DNA of 48,229 bases from an uncultured Prevotellaceae bacterium (GCA_902775605.1 CACYNE010000018.1:1-48229), one strand, 5' to 3'; shown: positions 8,438 to 18,083, counted from the first letter of the stretch. Numbers and translations are program-made. The notes: generated by a model from the letters alone, not told the origin.

Positions 8438-9649
8438 ATGAAAAACAAGAAGATTTGGATTATCATGATAGCCGTGGCTGTCATCGGTATCATTGCTTAT
8501 CTGCTGCTGTCGGGTGGCAAGAAAGAGCAGAAAGTGGAGTTTGAGACCGCTCAGGTGGTGAAGGGCAACATACAGACTACCATCACCGCAACGGGAACCA
8601 TCGAGCCTGTGACCAGCGTCACCGTGGGTACGCAGGTGTCAGGTATTGTGTCAAAGCTCTATGTGGACTACAACTCTGTAGTGAAGAAGGGTCAGGTCAT
8701 TGCCGAACTCGACAAGACCAACCTGACAAGTGAACTGAAGACGGCACAGGCTAACCTGTCGTCGGCTCAGAGCACGCTGAACTATGAACAGACAAACTTC
8801 AATCGCTATCAAACCTTGTTTAATAAGGGTCTGGTAAGTGCTGATGAATATGAAACGGCAAAGCTGTCATATCTCAAGGCTAAGGAGCAGGTGAACACTT
8901 CGCGTGAGAGTGTACAGAAGGCGCAGACGAACTTGGGATATGCAACCATCACCAGTCCTATCGATGGCGTGGTGCTGTCGAAGGCTGTGGAAGAGGGACA
9001 GACAGTGGCTGCTTCGTTCAACACTCCTGAACTCTTCACCATTGCGCAGGACCTGACAGACATGCGCGTGATTGCCGACATCGACGAGGCTGATATCGGT
9101 GGCGTGAAGGAGGGACAGCGTGTGACCTTTACTGTTGACGCCTTCCCCGAAGATATGTTTGAGGGGCAGGTGACACAGGTGCGTCAGCAGGCTACCACAG
9201 AGAGCAATGTGGTGACCTATGAAGTGGTTATCTCGGCTCCCAACAATGAGTTGAAACTGAAACCAGGTCTCACGGCTAATGTGACCATCTTCACCTTAGA
9301 GAAGAACGATGTGCTGACGGCTCCTGCCAAGGCCCTTCGCTTTATGCCCAACGAAGCCCTGCTACATGAGGGTCAGACTATCGAGGATGTGGATGCTCAG
9401 CAGAAGGTGTGGACACTGGAAGGCAATGTGTTTAAGGCTCATGCTGTGGAGACGGGTACGACTAATGGCGTGCTGACGGAGATTACCAGTGGTATCAATG
9501 CTGGCACTGAGGTGTTGGTGGACTTCACCATCAGCGGTGGCGAGGAGGCTATGGATCAGCAGCAGACCCAGAACCCGTTTATGCCGCGTCCGCGTAACAA
9601 TAACAGACAGCAGCAAGGTGCTGGTGGCAATCAGCAGCCAAGGAGATAA
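8438..9649 (+). CDS. MacA-like periplasmic adaptor (RND/HlyD-type MFP)
   Basis: A 403-aa adaptor that bridges an inner-membrane ABC permease and a TolC channel. It has one N-terminal membrane anchor (about 7-26), then a biotinyl-lipoyl half (VTVGTQVSGIVSKLYVDYNS), a helical hairpin (about 90-170, many Q/A/K/E), the second lipoyl half (ITSPIDGVVLS) and beta-barrel strands (LKPGLTANVTIF). The extreme C terminus is rich in Q, N, P and R. It sits between a tolC-like gene and an ABC ATPase gene, as in MacA-MacB-TolC-type systems. The substrate cannot be read from the sequence. Confidence 0.9.
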   Translation: MKNKKIWIIMIAVAVIGIIAYLLLSGGKKEQKVEFETAQVVKGNIQTTITATGTIEPVTSVTVGTQVSGIVSKLYVDYNSVVKKGQVIAELDKTNLTSELKTAQANLSSAQSTLNYEQTNFNRYQTLFNKGLVSADEYETAKLSYLKAKEQVNTSRESVQKAQTNLGYATITSPIDGVVLSKAVEEGQTVAASFNTPELFTIAQDLTDMRVIADIDEADIGGVKEGQRVTFTVDAFPEDMFEGQVTQVRQQATTESNVVTYEVVISAPNNELKLKPGLTANVTIFTLEKNDVLTAPAKALRFMPNEALLHEGQTIEDVDAQQKVWTLEGNVFKAHAVETGTTNGVLTEITSGINAGTEVLVDFTISGGEEAMDQQQTQNPFMPRPRNNNRQQQGAGGNQQPRR

Positions 9650-9675
9650 CATGTCTGACGTAAGAGAAAAGATGT

Positions 9676-10428
9676 ATGAAAAGTAACAAAGTTGTCATAG
9701 AACTGAAGGACGTCAAGCGCTATTTCAAAGTGGGCAGCGAAACCGTGAAGGCTCTCCGAGGCGTGTCCTTTAAGATCTACGAGGGCGAGTTCGTCACCAT
9801 TCAGGGTACGTCAGGCTCGGGTAAGTCAACGCTACTCAACCAGTTGGGCTGTCTTGATACACCAACCAGTGGCGACTATTTCCTGGATGGCATCTCCGTG
9901 CGTGAGATGTCAAAGACGCAGCGTGCCCGTTTGCGCAATCGCAAGATTGGTTTTGTGTTCCAGAACTATAACCTGCTGGCCAAGACGACTGCTATTGAGA
10001 ATGTGGAGCTGCCGCTGATGTATAACTCGGAGGTGTCAGCCTCGGAGCGTCGTGAGCGTGCCATCAAGGCATTGCAGGACGTGGGACTGGGCGACCGTCT
10101 CTATCATAAGTCGAACCAGATGTCTGGTGGTCAGATGCAGCGTGTGGCCATTGCCCGTGCCTTGGTCAACGATCCCGCTGTACTGTTGGCCGATGAGGCC
10201 ACGGGTAACCTCGACACGCGTACATCATTCGAAATGCTGGTGCTCTTCCAAGAGCTCTATCGTAAAGGGCATACTATCATCTTCGTGACGCACAACCCAG
10301 AGATTGCAGAATATGCCAGTCGCAACATCAATCTGCGCGATGGCAAAATTCGTGAGGATACGCGCAACGAGAACATCAAGTCGGCAGCAGAGGCCTTGGC
10401 TGCACTGCCCGTGATGAATGATGACTGA
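9676..10428 (+). CDS. ABC transporter ATP-binding protein (MacB/LolD type)
   Basis: A 250-aa ATPase with Walker A GTSGSGKST, signature MSGGQMQR, Walker B VLLADEATGNLD and the H-loop FVTHNPE. The Walker B region is typical of the FtsE/LolD/MacB clade, which powers mechanotransmission by FtsX-type permeases rather than classical import. Here the ATPase and permease are separate genes, unlike E. coli MacB where they are fused. A C-terminal extension of about 25 residues (ENIKSAAEALAALP) follows the core. Confidence 0.92.
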   Translation: MKSNKVVIELKDVKRYFKVGSETVKALRGVSFKIYEGEFVTIQGTSGSGKSTLLNQLGCLDTPTSGDYFLDGISVREMSKTQRARLRNRKIGFVFQNYNLLAKTTAIENVELPLMYNSEVSASERRERAIKALQDVGLGDRLYHKSNQMSGGQMQRVAIARALVNDPAVLLADEATGNLDTRTSFEMLVLFQELYRKGHTIIFVTHNPEIAEYASRNINLRDGKIREDTRNENIKSAAEALAALPVMNDD

Positions 10429-10430
10429 TT

Positions 10431-10478
10431 CGTAATAACGCAGCTTCGTAATACCGAAAAAAACGTAATAACGTAATA
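10431..10478 (+). repeat. Short direct repeats in the ATPase-permease spacer
   Basis: The word CGTAATA occurs four times (10431, 10447, 10464, 10472) in the 59-bp spacer that separates the ATPase stop from the permease ATG. Nothing else is recognisable there. Confidence 0.7.
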
Positions 10479-10487
10479 TCGAAAGAA

Positions 10488-11705
10488 ATGAATATATTAA
10501 ATCTATTTAAGGTCAGCATCAAGGCTGTGGCCAACAACAAGATGCGCTCCTTCCTTTCCATGCTGGGTATCATCATTGGTGTGGCGGCTGTCATCATCAT
10601 GATGAGTATTGGTCAGGGCTCGAAGGAGAGTATCCGCTCGGAACTGTCAACGATGGGTACCAACCTGCTGACCATCCGTCCTGGTGCTGATATGCGTGGT
10701 GGCGTGCGTCAGGATCCGTCGGCTATGCAGACGCTGAAAATGGCTGACTATCAGCGCATTCTTCGCGAAAAGAAGTTTGTGACGAAAGTGTCGCCAGAGG
10801 TCACCGCCAGCGGACAGGCCATCTACGGCAATAACAATACCAATGCGTCGATGTATGGCGAGTCGATTGACTATCTGGACATCAAACAGTGGCCTGTTGA
10901 GGAGGGTGAGTGCTTCACCGAGGAGGATATCAAGAAGGCTGCCAAGGTGTGTGTGGTGGGTGCTACTGTCGTGAAGGAACTCTTTGGCGACAATGTGGAT
11001 CCCATTGGCAAGACCATCCGCTTTAAGAGCATCCCCATGCGTATCGTGGGTGTGCTGAAGTCAAAGGGCTATAACTCATGGGGTATGGACCAGGACAATG
11101 TTATCATTGCACCTTATACCACAGTGATGAAGCGTATTGCGGCACAGACTTACTTCTCAAGCATCGTCTGCTCTGCCATCACGGAAGAACTCTCGGATGC
11201 TGCCATAGAGGAGTTGACGCAGATGCTCCGCGACAATCATAAGTTGAAGGCTGAGGTGGCTGATGACTTCACCATTCGCTCGCAGGCAGAGATGATGGAA
11301 ACAATGTCATCGACGATGGATACGGTGACGGTTATTCTCGTGGTGGCTGCGGCCTTCTCGTTGCTGGTGGCTGGTATTGGTATCATGAATATCATGCTGG
11401 TGAGTGTCACTGAGCGTACCAAGGAAATAGGTTTGCGTATGGCTGTTGGTGCCACAGGACCGGTCATCTCGCTGCAGTTCCTTATCGAATCAGTGCTGAT
11501 TTCCGTGACGGGTGGCCTCATAGGTGTCATTGTGGGCGTCGGTGCTAGTCAGTTTGTGTCCTCCTTCGGAATGCCAAGCAGCGTGCCTGCATGGTCTATC
11601 TACGTGTCGTTCCTAGTGTGTGTGTTTATTGGTGTACTCTTTGGCTATATTCCTGCTCAGAAAGCAGCAAATATGGATCCCATTGAGGCTATCCGTCACG
11701 AATAA
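10488..11705 (+). CDS. MacB-like ABC transporter permease (FtsX family)
   Basis: A 405-aa inner-membrane protein. The first transmembrane helix is at about 20-42 (SMLGIIIGVAAVIIMMS). A large periplasmic MacB_PCD domain follows (about 45-270). The C-terminal FtsX block has three helices (about 280-400) with the usual NIMLVSVTERTKEIGLRMAV segment and the ending AANMDPIEAIRHE. It completes the export system with the three upstream genes. The 189-bp gap that follows (11706-11894) holds the fba promoter; I saw no strong terminator in it. Confidence 0.92.
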   Translation: MNILNLFKVSIKAVANNKMRSFLSMLGIIIGVAAVIIMMSIGQGSKESIRSELSTMGTNLLTIRPGADMRGGVRQDPSAMQTLKMADYQRILREKKFVTKVSPEVTASGQAIYGNNNTNASMYGESIDYLDIKQWPVEEGECFTEEDIKKAAKVCVVGATVVKELFGDNVDPIGKTIRFKSIPMRIVGVLKSKGYNSWGMDQDNVIIAPYTTVMKRIAAQTYFSSIVCSAITEELSDAAIEELTQMLRDNHKLKAEVADDFTIRSQAEMMETMSSTMDTVTVILVVAAAFSLLVAGIGIMNIMLVSVTERTKEIGLRMAVGATGPVISLQFLIESVLISVTGGLIGVIVGVGASQFVSSFGMPSSVPAWSIYVSFLVCVFIGVLFGYIPAQKAANMDPIEAIRHE

Positions 11706-11843
11706 GTGGGTGGTGGCCTTTTTGTCAACTGCATGTTGCATTTTTGTAATTGATAGCAGTGTGTGAGGGGTGCGTCAATCTAAAAAACCGTGAAATCATA
11801 GAATTATATCTGGATTGACAACGGTATATTGGATTATTTTTTG

Positions 11844-11851
11844 TAACTTTG
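11844..11851 (+). promoter_or_regulatory. -7 promoter box for fba
   Basis: TAACTTTG matches TAnnTTTG and lies 43 bp upstream of the fba ATG. No convincing -33 box was found at 19-22 bp spacing. Confidence 0.65.
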
Positions 11852-11894
11852 CGCGCAGTAAAATCAAACGTTAAATATTTAACTTATAATTATT

Positions 11895-12896
11895 ATGGTA
11901 AACTACAAGGATTTGGGTCTCGTGAATACTCGCGAGATGTTCAAGAGAGCAGTAGCCGGTGGCTATGCTATCCCAGCTTTCAACTTCAACACAATGGAGC
12001 AGATGCAGGCTATCGTACAGGCTGCCGTTGAGACAAAGTCTCCAGTTATCATGCAGGTTTCTAAGGGCGCTCGCAACTATGCTAACGCTACTATCCTGCG
12101 CTACATGGCTGAGGGTGCTGTAGCTTATGCTAAGGAGCTCGGCTGTGAGCATCCTGAGATTGTTCTGCACCTTGACCACGGTGACACCTTCGAGCTCTGT
12201 AAGGATTGTATCGACATGGGCTTCTCTTCAGTGATGATCGACGGTTCTCACCTCCCCTACGAGGAGAACGTTGCTCTGGCTAAGAAGGTTGTTGACTACG
12301 CTCATCAGTTCGACGTAACTGTAGAGGCTGAGCTTGGTGTACTCGCTGGTGTTGAGGATGAGGTTTCTGCCGCTGAGTCACACTACACAAAGCCTGAGGA
12401 GGTTATCGACTTCGCTACTCGCACTGGTTGCGACTCTCTGGCTATCTCTATCGGTACTTCACACGGTGCTCACAAGTTCACTCCAGAGCAGTGCACACTC
12501 GTTAATGGCGTACTCGTTCCACCACCATTGGCATTCGACATCCTCGCTGAGATCGAGAAGAAGCTTCCTGGATTCCCCATCGTGCTCCACGGTTCTTCTT
12601 CAGTTCCTATGGATGAGGTTAACACTATCAATAAGTTCGGTGGTAAGCTCGAGGCAGCTATCGGTATCCCCGAGGAGCAGCTCCGCAAGGCTTCTAAGAG
12701 CGCCGTATGTAAGATCAACATCGACTCAGACTCTCGCCTGGCTATGACTGCTGCTATCCGTCAGCACCTGGCTGAGCATCCTGGAGATTTCGATCCCCGC
12801 CAGTATCTGAAGCCCGCTCGTGAGAACATGAAGAAGATGTACATCCACAAGATTGTGAATGTGCTCGGTTCTGACGGCAAGCTCGCTCAGTGCTAA
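11895..12896 (+). CDS. fba: Class II fructose-bisphosphate aldolase
   Basis: A 333-aa cytoplasmic, zinc-dependent glycolytic enzyme that reversibly cleaves fructose 1,6-bisphosphate into dihydroxyacetone phosphate and glyceraldehyde 3-phosphate. Diagnostic stretches are AIPAFNFNTMEQMQA near the start, the metal-site region VLHLDHGDTFE (about 90-100), VEAELGVLAG, the phosphate/metal loop SIGTSHGAHKF and VLHGSSSVP. Length is normal for the family. Codon choice is noticeably richer in GCT, TCT, GTT and CTC than in the neighbouring genes, as expected of a highly expressed gene. It has its own promoter and a strong terminator, so it is probably monocistronic. Confidence 0.96.
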   Translation: MVNYKDLGLVNTREMFKRAVAGGYAIPAFNFNTMEQMQAIVQAAVETKSPVIMQVSKGARNYANATILRYMAEGAVAYAKELGCEHPEIVLHLDHGDTFELCKDCIDMGFSSVMIDGSHLPYEENVALAKKVVDYAHQFDVTVEAELGVLAGVEDEVSAAESHYTKPEEVIDFATRTGCDSLAISIGTSHGAHKFTPEQCTLVNGVLVPPPLAFDILAEIEKKLPGFPIVLHGSSSVPMDEVNTINKFGGKLEAAIGIPEEQLRKASKSAVCKINIDSDSRLAMTAAIRQHLAEHPGDFDPRQYLKPARENMKKMYIHKIVNVLGSDGKLAQC

Positions 12897-12921
12897 TCCG
12901 TTGCAAAACGATTATAAAAAG

Positions 12922-12950
12922 AATCCCTGCCAATCGGCAGGGATTTTTTA
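12922..12950 (+). terminator. Terminator after fba, usable from both sides
   Basis: A 10-bp perfect stem AATCCCTGCC / GGCAGGGATT with loop AATC is followed by a T run on the plus strand. On the minus strand the stem is followed by TTTTTATAATC, so it may also stop transcripts coming from the DUF4831 gene. Confidence 0.85.
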
Positions 12951-12988
12951 TTGCAATAATCTTGGTAATTCTGGACTTGGCAATCTGA

Positions 12989-14071
12989 TTACTTGGGTTG
13001 CTCAGATTCAAATCGGTCAATAGCACCAGTAATGGGATTAAGCCAGAGGTGAGTGGTGTAGCGCTTGTTGAAGAGTTCGCCGCTGAGAAGTTCAACATTG
13101 CCGAACTGTGCGGCAGGCTGTTCGGTGGTCATAATGTTATTGATGCCCTGGAAGAGAGAGATACGCATGCGGCCAGGGACATTCACATAGACGCCAGCTT
13201 CATATGTCTTTTTCTTCTTGGCTTTCGCTGCTGTCTCTTCGTCAACAGGAGGTACGGTGTTCAGGTCTTCTACGGTGATATAGAAGGGGGCGCCAGAGAG
13301 GTCATCGGCATCCACCAAACCATTTACTTGTGAGAGACGGAACAGCAGTTGGCGCTGAATGGGACCTTCTGGACAGACAATCAGCGTGTGTTCTGTGGTG
13401 TCGCAGTCATAGATTCCTCTGAACAGGCTTGTCAATGCAACATCCTGCTCGTCAAGTTGATCCAGCATCAGTCGCAGTTGGGCACCGTCTTTAGGCATAA
13501 AGTCGGCTTGGCCTTTGATGAGCAGGTTACGGTTCTCGCGCAGGTCGTATATCTCACGTGCTGTCAGTTCTGCCATCTTTGCCGTGCTGCCAGCAGAGAG
13601 AATCTCCTGACTCATCAACTGGCGAGGCTCCATGAGTCTTTTCTTGGGACTCGGTTCGAAATGCTTGAGTGCTTGTTGTGCCTTTGGTTCTGCATTGATG
13701 GCTAGCAGACGACCGTCTTCTGCCAGAGCCACATTGGCTGCCACCGTCTTAGGGTCGAACTTTAAGGCATAGCCCTTAGTAGAGTCAGCCACGCCTACAG
13801 GCATCAGTTTGATGTTGATGATGCGATATGATGTGCTGGCTTCCTGCTTGACATCGTTCAGGCGCATGTAGCGCTGGGCGTATGCAGAGAAATCACCTGG
13901 TTTATAAACGGTCTTCTCAACAAGCAGGTCGAAGCGAAGGGCAGTCTTGGGAAGGAAATAAATGGCACCTTCTGGTGTTACACCAGGCTGATACTCACTG
14001 ATTTGTGTTTGGGCTACCATCGTAGCCATGCAGAAATGCAATAATGCGAGAATGGAAAAATATCGTTTCAT
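12989..14071 (-). CDS. DUF4831 family exported protein
   Basis: A 360-aa protein with a signal peptide (about 1-20, ending MVAQ). The sequence matches what I know of the Bacteroidales DUF4831 family: an N-terminal YFLPKTALRFDLLVEKTVYKPGDFS stretch in pieces, and a C-terminal GNVELLSGELFNKRY and LWLNPITGAIDRF. No catalytic motif is evident and the function is unknown. The gene lies 17 bp downstream of nnr on the same strand and is probably cotranscribed with it. Confidence 0.8.
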   Translation of the reverse strand: MKRYFSILALLHFCMATMVAQTQISEYQPGVTPEGAIYFLPKTALRFDLLVEKTVYKPGDFSAYAQRYMRLNDVKQEASTSYRIINIKLMPVGVADSTKGYALKFDPKTVAANVALAEDGRLLAINAEPKAQQALKHFEPSPKKRLMEPRQLMSQEILSAGSTAKMAELTAREIYDLRENRNLLIKGQADFMPKDGAQLRLMLDQLDEQDVALTSLFRGIYDCDTTEHTLIVCPEGPIQRQLLFRLSQVNGLVDADDLSGAPFYITVEDLNTVPPVDEETAAKAKKKKTYEAGVYVNVPGRMRISLFQGINNIMTTEQPAAQFGNVELLSGELFNKRYTTHLWLNPITGAIDRFESEQPK

Positions 14072-14088
14072 TAATCCTTTTAATTGAT

Positions 14089-15603
14089 TCAGTTCTTTAA
14101 TTTGAGAAATGCCTTGGGCAGATAGTTTATCAGGTCGCTGGCAACGAGACTTTCTTCGCCCAGCTCGCGAGCTGCAAGATCGCCAGCCAGTCCATGCAGA
14201 TAGACACCAAGCAGACAGGCTTCGCGTTGCTGATAACCACGTGCAAGAAGAGCAGTTAGGATGCCTGTCAGCACGTCGCCGCTACCAGCGGTGGCCATGC
14301 CTGCATTGCCTGTGGAGTTGAAGGCGACATGCCCGTCGGGCATGCAGATGGCTGTATAATGTCCTTTGAGTATAACGTAGCCTTGCAGTTTCTCTGCCAG
14401 CTGACGTGCCTTGGACAATCGTTCATAGCTGTCCAGACTCTGTCCCTCCATGCGGTCTAACTCCTTTGGGTGGGGTGTCAGGATGATGCCCTTTGGCAAT
14501 TGCTGCATCCAGGCGTGGCGTGTGCTGAGGATGTTCAGCGCGTCAGCATCGGCCACAACCGGGCACTGTGCTCTGCGAATCTGTGCAATCATCGCGATGC
14601 TAGTCTGCTCGGTTGTTCCCAGTCCGGGCCCGATGCCCAGTGCTTGATAGTCTTCTGTACCCACTGCCTCAGAGAAGAATGTTTCTTCACGGTCCATGTG
14701 AAGGATGGCCTCGGGTACTGCTGTCTGCAGTATCTGTACGTTGCGCTTGGGGGTGTGAACAGTCACTTTCCCCACGCCGGCCCTGAGGCAGGCTTGGGCT
14801 GCCAGTACGGCGGCTCCAGCCATACCATAGCTTCCGCTCACCAATAATGCGTGTCCCATCTGACCTTTGTGGGCAAAGGGGTCGCGTGGCTTCATAAGCG
14901 GGTAGAGATCTTTTTCTTCGACGATGGTATATTGTGCATCGGTCTTCTCAATACCTTCTTTGCTCAACCGGATGTCGAGTGTCTTTAACTCACCTATAAA
15001 CTGTTGGTTCTCAGGGAATAAGAACGACAATTTCTTTTGCTGAAGCGTCAGTGTTAGGCTAGCTTTGACGATGTTGGCCCGTACGTTGTAAGTATTGTCT
15101 TCGGTCATCAGACCTGAGGGTACGTCAATGCTGACCACTTGAGCACTGGAGGAATTGATGTATTTCACCAAAGAGGCAAAACCACCTGCTAGGGGCTTAT
15201 TAAGGCCCGAACCAAACAAACCATCGATGACCAGCATGCCCTTTTCCAGACGGGGCGGGTCAAACTCTTGTGTGACCTCTGTCAAGAGGGCATTGCCCCA
15301 CTTGTCGCTGAATCGCTCTTTGTTGGCAGCGCAGTCTTCAGACAAATGTCCGGTGATGTTGAATAAGTATGTCTGTACCTGATAGTCCTGATCTGTCAGC
15401 ATGCGAGCCACAGCCAGTGCGTCACCGCCGTTGTTTCCCGGACCAGCAAAGACCACCACAGGTACACTGGCCGACCATCTGTCTGTGATGGCATTCGTGA
15501 TGGCACGAGCTGCTCTTTCCATCAAATCAATTGATTTGATAGGCTCATGTTCAATGGTGTATTTATCAAGTTCTTGTATCTGTGTACGGGTGAAAATCTT
15601 CAT
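14089..15603 (-). CDS. nnr: Bifunctional NAD(P)H-hydrate epimerase / ADP-dependent NAD(P)H-hydrate dehydratase
   Basis: A 504-aa repair enzyme for hydrated NADH and NADPH. The N-terminal half (about 1-215) is the YjeF_N epimerase: VFAGPGNNGGDALAVAR and VIDGLFGSGLNKPL. The C-terminal half (about 225-500) is the ribokinase-like dehydratase with HKGQMGHALLVSGS, GIGPGLG, ILTPHPKE and the catalytic GNAGMATAGSGDVLTGI loop. The open frame extends upstream to 15675, but I place the start at the ATG at 15603 (MKIFTRTQIQELD). This is the conserved beginning of the family, and a TATTTTTG promoter box lies just upstream, inside the extension. Confidence 0.93.
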   Translation of the reverse strand: MKIFTRTQIQELDKYTIEHEPIKSIDLMERAARAITNAITDRWSASVPVVVFAGPGNNGGDALAVARMLTDQDYQVQTYLFNITGHLSEDCAANKERFSDKWGNALLTEVTQEFDPPRLEKGMLVIDGLFGSGLNKPLAGGFASLVKYINSSSAQVVSIDVPSGLMTEDNTYNVRANIVKASLTLTLQQKKLSFLFPENQQFIGELKTLDIRLSKEGIEKTDAQYTIVEEKDLYPLMKPRDPFAHKGQMGHALLVSGSYGMAGAAVLAAQACLRAGVGKVTVHTPKRNVQILQTAVPEAILHMDREETFFSEAVGTEDYQALGIGPGLGTTEQTSIAMIAQIRRAQCPVVADADALNILSTRHAWMQQLPKGIILTPHPKELDRMEGQSLDSYERLSKARQLAEKLQGYVILKGHYTAICMPDGHVAFNSTGNAGMATAGSGDVLTGILTALLARGYQQREACLLGVYLHGLAGDLAARELGEESLVASDLINYLPKAFLKLKN

Positions 15604-15610
15604 AACGATG

Positions 15611-15618
15611 CAAAAATA
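15611..15618 (-). promoter_or_regulatory. -7 promoter box for nnr
   Basis: TATTTTTG on the minus strand matches TAnnTTTG and ends 7 bp before the nnr ATG, implying a very short leader. It is one of a divergent pair with the hpt promoter 43 bp away. Confidence 0.55.
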
Positions 15619-15661
15619 CGAAATAATTGGTAATCTATAGCCTTTTTTCGCGATTTTTTTG

Positions 15662-15669
15662 TAATTTTG
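15662..15669 (+). promoter_or_regulatory. -7 promoter box for hpt
   Basis: TAATTTTG matches the consensus and lies 23 bp upstream of the hpt ATG. Confidence 0.6.
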
Positions 15670-15692
15670 CATCAAAATTCATTAAATAGTGT

Positions 15693-16232
15693 ATGAGTAG
15701 AGTTAAAATACTGGACAAGACATTTGAGACGTCTATGCCAGAGGCGCAAATCAAAGCTCGCGTTAAGGAATTGGCTCAGCAGATTTCTAAAGATATGGAG
15801 GGTAAGAATCCCCTGTTTTTAGCTGTGCTTAACGGTGCCTTTATCTTTGCTGCCGATCTGATGCGCGAAATGACTATCCCTTGTGAGATTTCCTTTGTGA
15901 AGCTGGCCTCTTATCAAGGCACTACATCAACGGGAAAGATCAAGGAAGTGATGGGTATCAACGAGAGTTTGACGGGTCGTACAGTAATTATCCTTGAGGA
16001 TATCGTGGAGAGTGGACTCACTATCCGTCAAATGATTGACTCGCTGGGCACTCGCAATCCAGCGTCGGTGCATGTCTGCACGCTCTTCTTTAAGCCTGAG
16101 AAGCTGAAGGAGAACATCAATCTTGACTATGTGGCCTTCGAGATTCCCAATGACTTTATCCTGGGCTATGGTCTGGACTATGACCAGCAGGGCCGCGGAT
16201 TGAAGGATCTCTATACGTTGGTTGCGGAATAA
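15693..16232 (+). CDS. hpt: Hypoxanthine phosphoribosyltransferase
   Basis: A 179-aa purine salvage enzyme that converts hypoxanthine or guanine plus PRPP into IMP or GMP. The PRPP-binding motif VIILEDIVESGLT (98-110) with its two adjacent acidic residues is intact, as are LNGAFIFAADL (46-56), the flexible-loop region SYQGTTSTG and the C-terminal purine-contact segment VAFEIPNDFILGYGLDYD. Length is normal. It is followed after 70 bp by adk, another purine-nucleotide enzyme. Confidence 0.95.
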   Translation: MSRVKILDKTFETSMPEAQIKARVKELAQQISKDMEGKNPLFLAVLNGAFIFAADLMREMTIPCEISFVKLASYQGTTSTGKIKEVMGINESLTGRTVIILEDIVESGLTIRQMIDSLGTRNPASVHVCTLFFKPEKLKENINLDYVAFEIPNDFILGYGLDYDQQGRGLKDLYTLVAE

Positions 16233-16235
16233 GAA

Positions 16236-16255
16236 GATGACGGAATGGCGTCATC
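16236..16255 (+). other. Hairpin in the hpt-adk spacer
   Basis: A perfect 7-bp inverted repeat GATGACG / CGTCATC with loop GAATGG begins 4 bp after the hpt stop. There is no T run, so it is not a standard terminator. It may protect the 3' end of the hpt message or mark a processing site. Confidence 0.45.
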
Positions 16256-16302
16256 GTGATATAGTGAACAAAATAATGAAAAAACCAAAAAATAAATTAG
16301 AA

Positions 16303-16875
16303 ATGAAGAATATCGTAATTTTCGGTGCTCCCGGCTCAGGCAAGGGAACCCAGAGCGACAAGTTGATTGAGAAGTATGGACTGAACCATATCTCTACAGG
16401 TGATGTGCTGCGTGCAGAGATTAAGAACGGCACTGAGCTGGGTAAGACAGCTAAGCAGTTCATTGACAACGGTCAGTTGATCCCCGACGAACTGATGGTG
16501 AGCATCCTGGCTTCTGTTTATGACTCATTCGGTCGCGAGCACAAGGGTGTTATCTTTGATGGTTTCCCCCGCACCATCCCACAGGCAGAGGCGCTGAAGG
16601 CTATGCTGAGCGAGCGTGGTGACAAGGTGGCTGCTATGATTGAGCTCGACGTGCCCGAGGACGAACTGATGAAGCGTCTGATTCTGCGCGGACAGCAGAG
16701 CGGTCGTGCCGACGATAATGAAGAGACCATCAAGAAGCGTCTCGTGGTTTATCACTCACAGACTCAGCCCCTCATTGAATGGTATGCTAAGGAAGGCCTG
16801 CACCACCACATCGATGGTCTGGGTGAACTGGAGCGTATCTTTGCAGACATCTGTAAGGTAGTTGATAACATCTAG
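16303..16875 (+). CDS. adk: Adenylate kinase
   Basis: A 190-aa enzyme that interconverts ATP plus AMP with two ADP. The P-loop GAPGSGKGT is at 8-16. The AMP-binding STGDVLRAEI and GFPRTIPQAEAL, and the short LID (GRADDNEETIKKRL) without the zinc-type insert are present, so this is the short-LID form. The open frame reaches back to 16222, but the conserved family start is MKNIVIFGAPG at 16303, and the upstream codons are low-complexity Lys/Asn. Confidence 0.96.
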   Translation: MKNIVIFGAPGSGKGTQSDKLIEKYGLNHISTGDVLRAEIKNGTELGKTAKQFIDNGQLIPDELMVSILASVYDSFGREHKGVIFDGFPRTIPQAEALKAMLSERGDKVAAMIELDVPEDELMKRLILRGQQSGRADDNEETIKKRLVVYHSQTQPLIEWYAKEGLHHHIDGLGELERIFADICKVVDNI

Positions 16876-16916
16876 TTGAAACTGGTTTAGGCCAGTGAGA
16901 CTAGCAAAAATGATAT

Positions 16917-18083
16917 ATGGAAAGTAACTTCGTAGATTACGTCAAGATTATGTGCCGCTCGGGTAAGGGCGGTAAAGGCAGCATGCACCTGCGTCATGTG
17001 AAGTACAACCCCAATGGCGGTCCCGATGGTGGCGATGGCGGCAAGGGTGGCAGCATCATCCTTCGTGGCAACCACAACTACTGGACGCTTTTGCACCTGA
17101 AATATGAACGCCACATCTTTGCAGAGCATGGTGGAAACGGTGGTCGCGACAAGTGTCACGGCACCGACGGCAAGGACATCTATATCGATGTGCCCTGCGG
17201 TACTGTGGTATATAATGCCGAGACAGGCAAGTATGTCTGTGACGTGACCTACGATGGACAAGAAGTACTATTGCTGAAAGGCGGTCGAGGCGGACTGGGT
17301 AACTTCCAGTTCCGCACGGCTACCAATCAGGCTCCCCGCTATGCCCAGCCAGGCGAACCCATGCAGGAGATGACGATCATCCTCGAACTGAAGTTGCTGG
17401 CCGATGTGGGCTTGGTGGGATTCCCCAATGCAGGCAAATCGACCTTGGTGAGTGCGCTGAGCAATGCCAAGCCGAAGATTGCCAACTATCCTTTCACCAC
17501 GATGGAACCCTCATTGGGTATTGTGGGCTATCGCGACGGCAAGTCGTTTGTGATGGCCGATATCCCCGGTATTATTGAGGGCGCCTCGGAAGGCAAGGGT
17601 CTTGGTTTGCGTTTCTTGCGTCATATCGAGCGCAACTCATTGCTGCTCTTTATGGTGCCTGGTGATACTGATGATATCAAACGCGAATACGAAATACTGC
17701 TGAATGAGCTGAAGCAGTTTAACCCAGAGATGCTCGACAAGCACCGCGTGCTGGCTGTGACTAAGTGCGACCTGCTTGACGAGGAACTCATTGAGATGCT
17801 CAAGGAGACACTGCCCGCCGATCTGCCTGTGGTATTCATATCGGCAGTTACGGGTTTTGGTCTTGACGAATTGAAAGATGTGCTTTGGCGTGAGCTCAAT
17901 GCCGAGAGTAATAAGTTGCAGGCCATCACGAGTGAGGACTCGCTGGTGCACCGCGACAAGGATATGACCGTCTTTGCCCAGGAACTAGAGGATGAAGGTG
18001 AGGACGAGGACATCGAGTATGTTGACGTGGAGGACGTGGACGATCTCGAGGACTTTGAATACGAAGAAGAGGAAAACGAGTAA
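16917..18083 (+). CDS. obgE: GTPase Obg (ribosome assembly)
   Basis: A 388-aa essential GTPase acting in large-subunit maturation and stress control. The Gly-rich Obg fold is at 1-159 ([20 protein letters not shown]). The G domain begins near 163 with G1 GFPNAGKS at 168-175, switch region [12 protein letters not shown]3 DIPG at 215-218 and the base-recognition TKCD. The C terminus is a strongly acidic tail of about 40 residues instead of an OCT domain. It starts 41 bp after adk, so an hpt-adk-obgE unit is likely. Confidence 0.95.
   Translation: MESNFVDYVKIMCRSGKGGKGSMHLRHVKYNPNGGPDGGDGGKGGSIILRGNHNYWTLLHLKYERHIFAEHGGNGGRDKCHGTDGKDIYIDVPCGTVVYNAETGKYVCDVTYDGQEVLLLKGGRGGLGNFQFRTATNQAPRYAQPGEPMQEMTIILELKLLADVGLVGFPNAGKSTLVSALSNAKPKIANYPFTTMEPSLGIVGYRDGKSFVMADIPGIIEGASEGKGLGLRFLRHIERNSLLLFMVPGDTDDIKREYEILLNELKQFNPEMLDKHRVLAVTKCDLLDEELIEMLKETLPADLPVVFISAVTGFGLDELKDVLWRELNAESNKLQAITSEDSLVHRDKDMTVFAQELEDEGEDEDIEYVDVEDVDDLEDFEYEEEENE

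Noticed and set aside
11706-11894. Riboswitch or terminator upstream of fba
   Set aside because: Only 4-bp stems were found; nothing with convincing structure.
16222-16302. Longer adenylate kinase start
   Set aside because: The conserved start is MKNIVIFGAPG at 16303; the upstream codons overlap the hpt stop and a hairpin.
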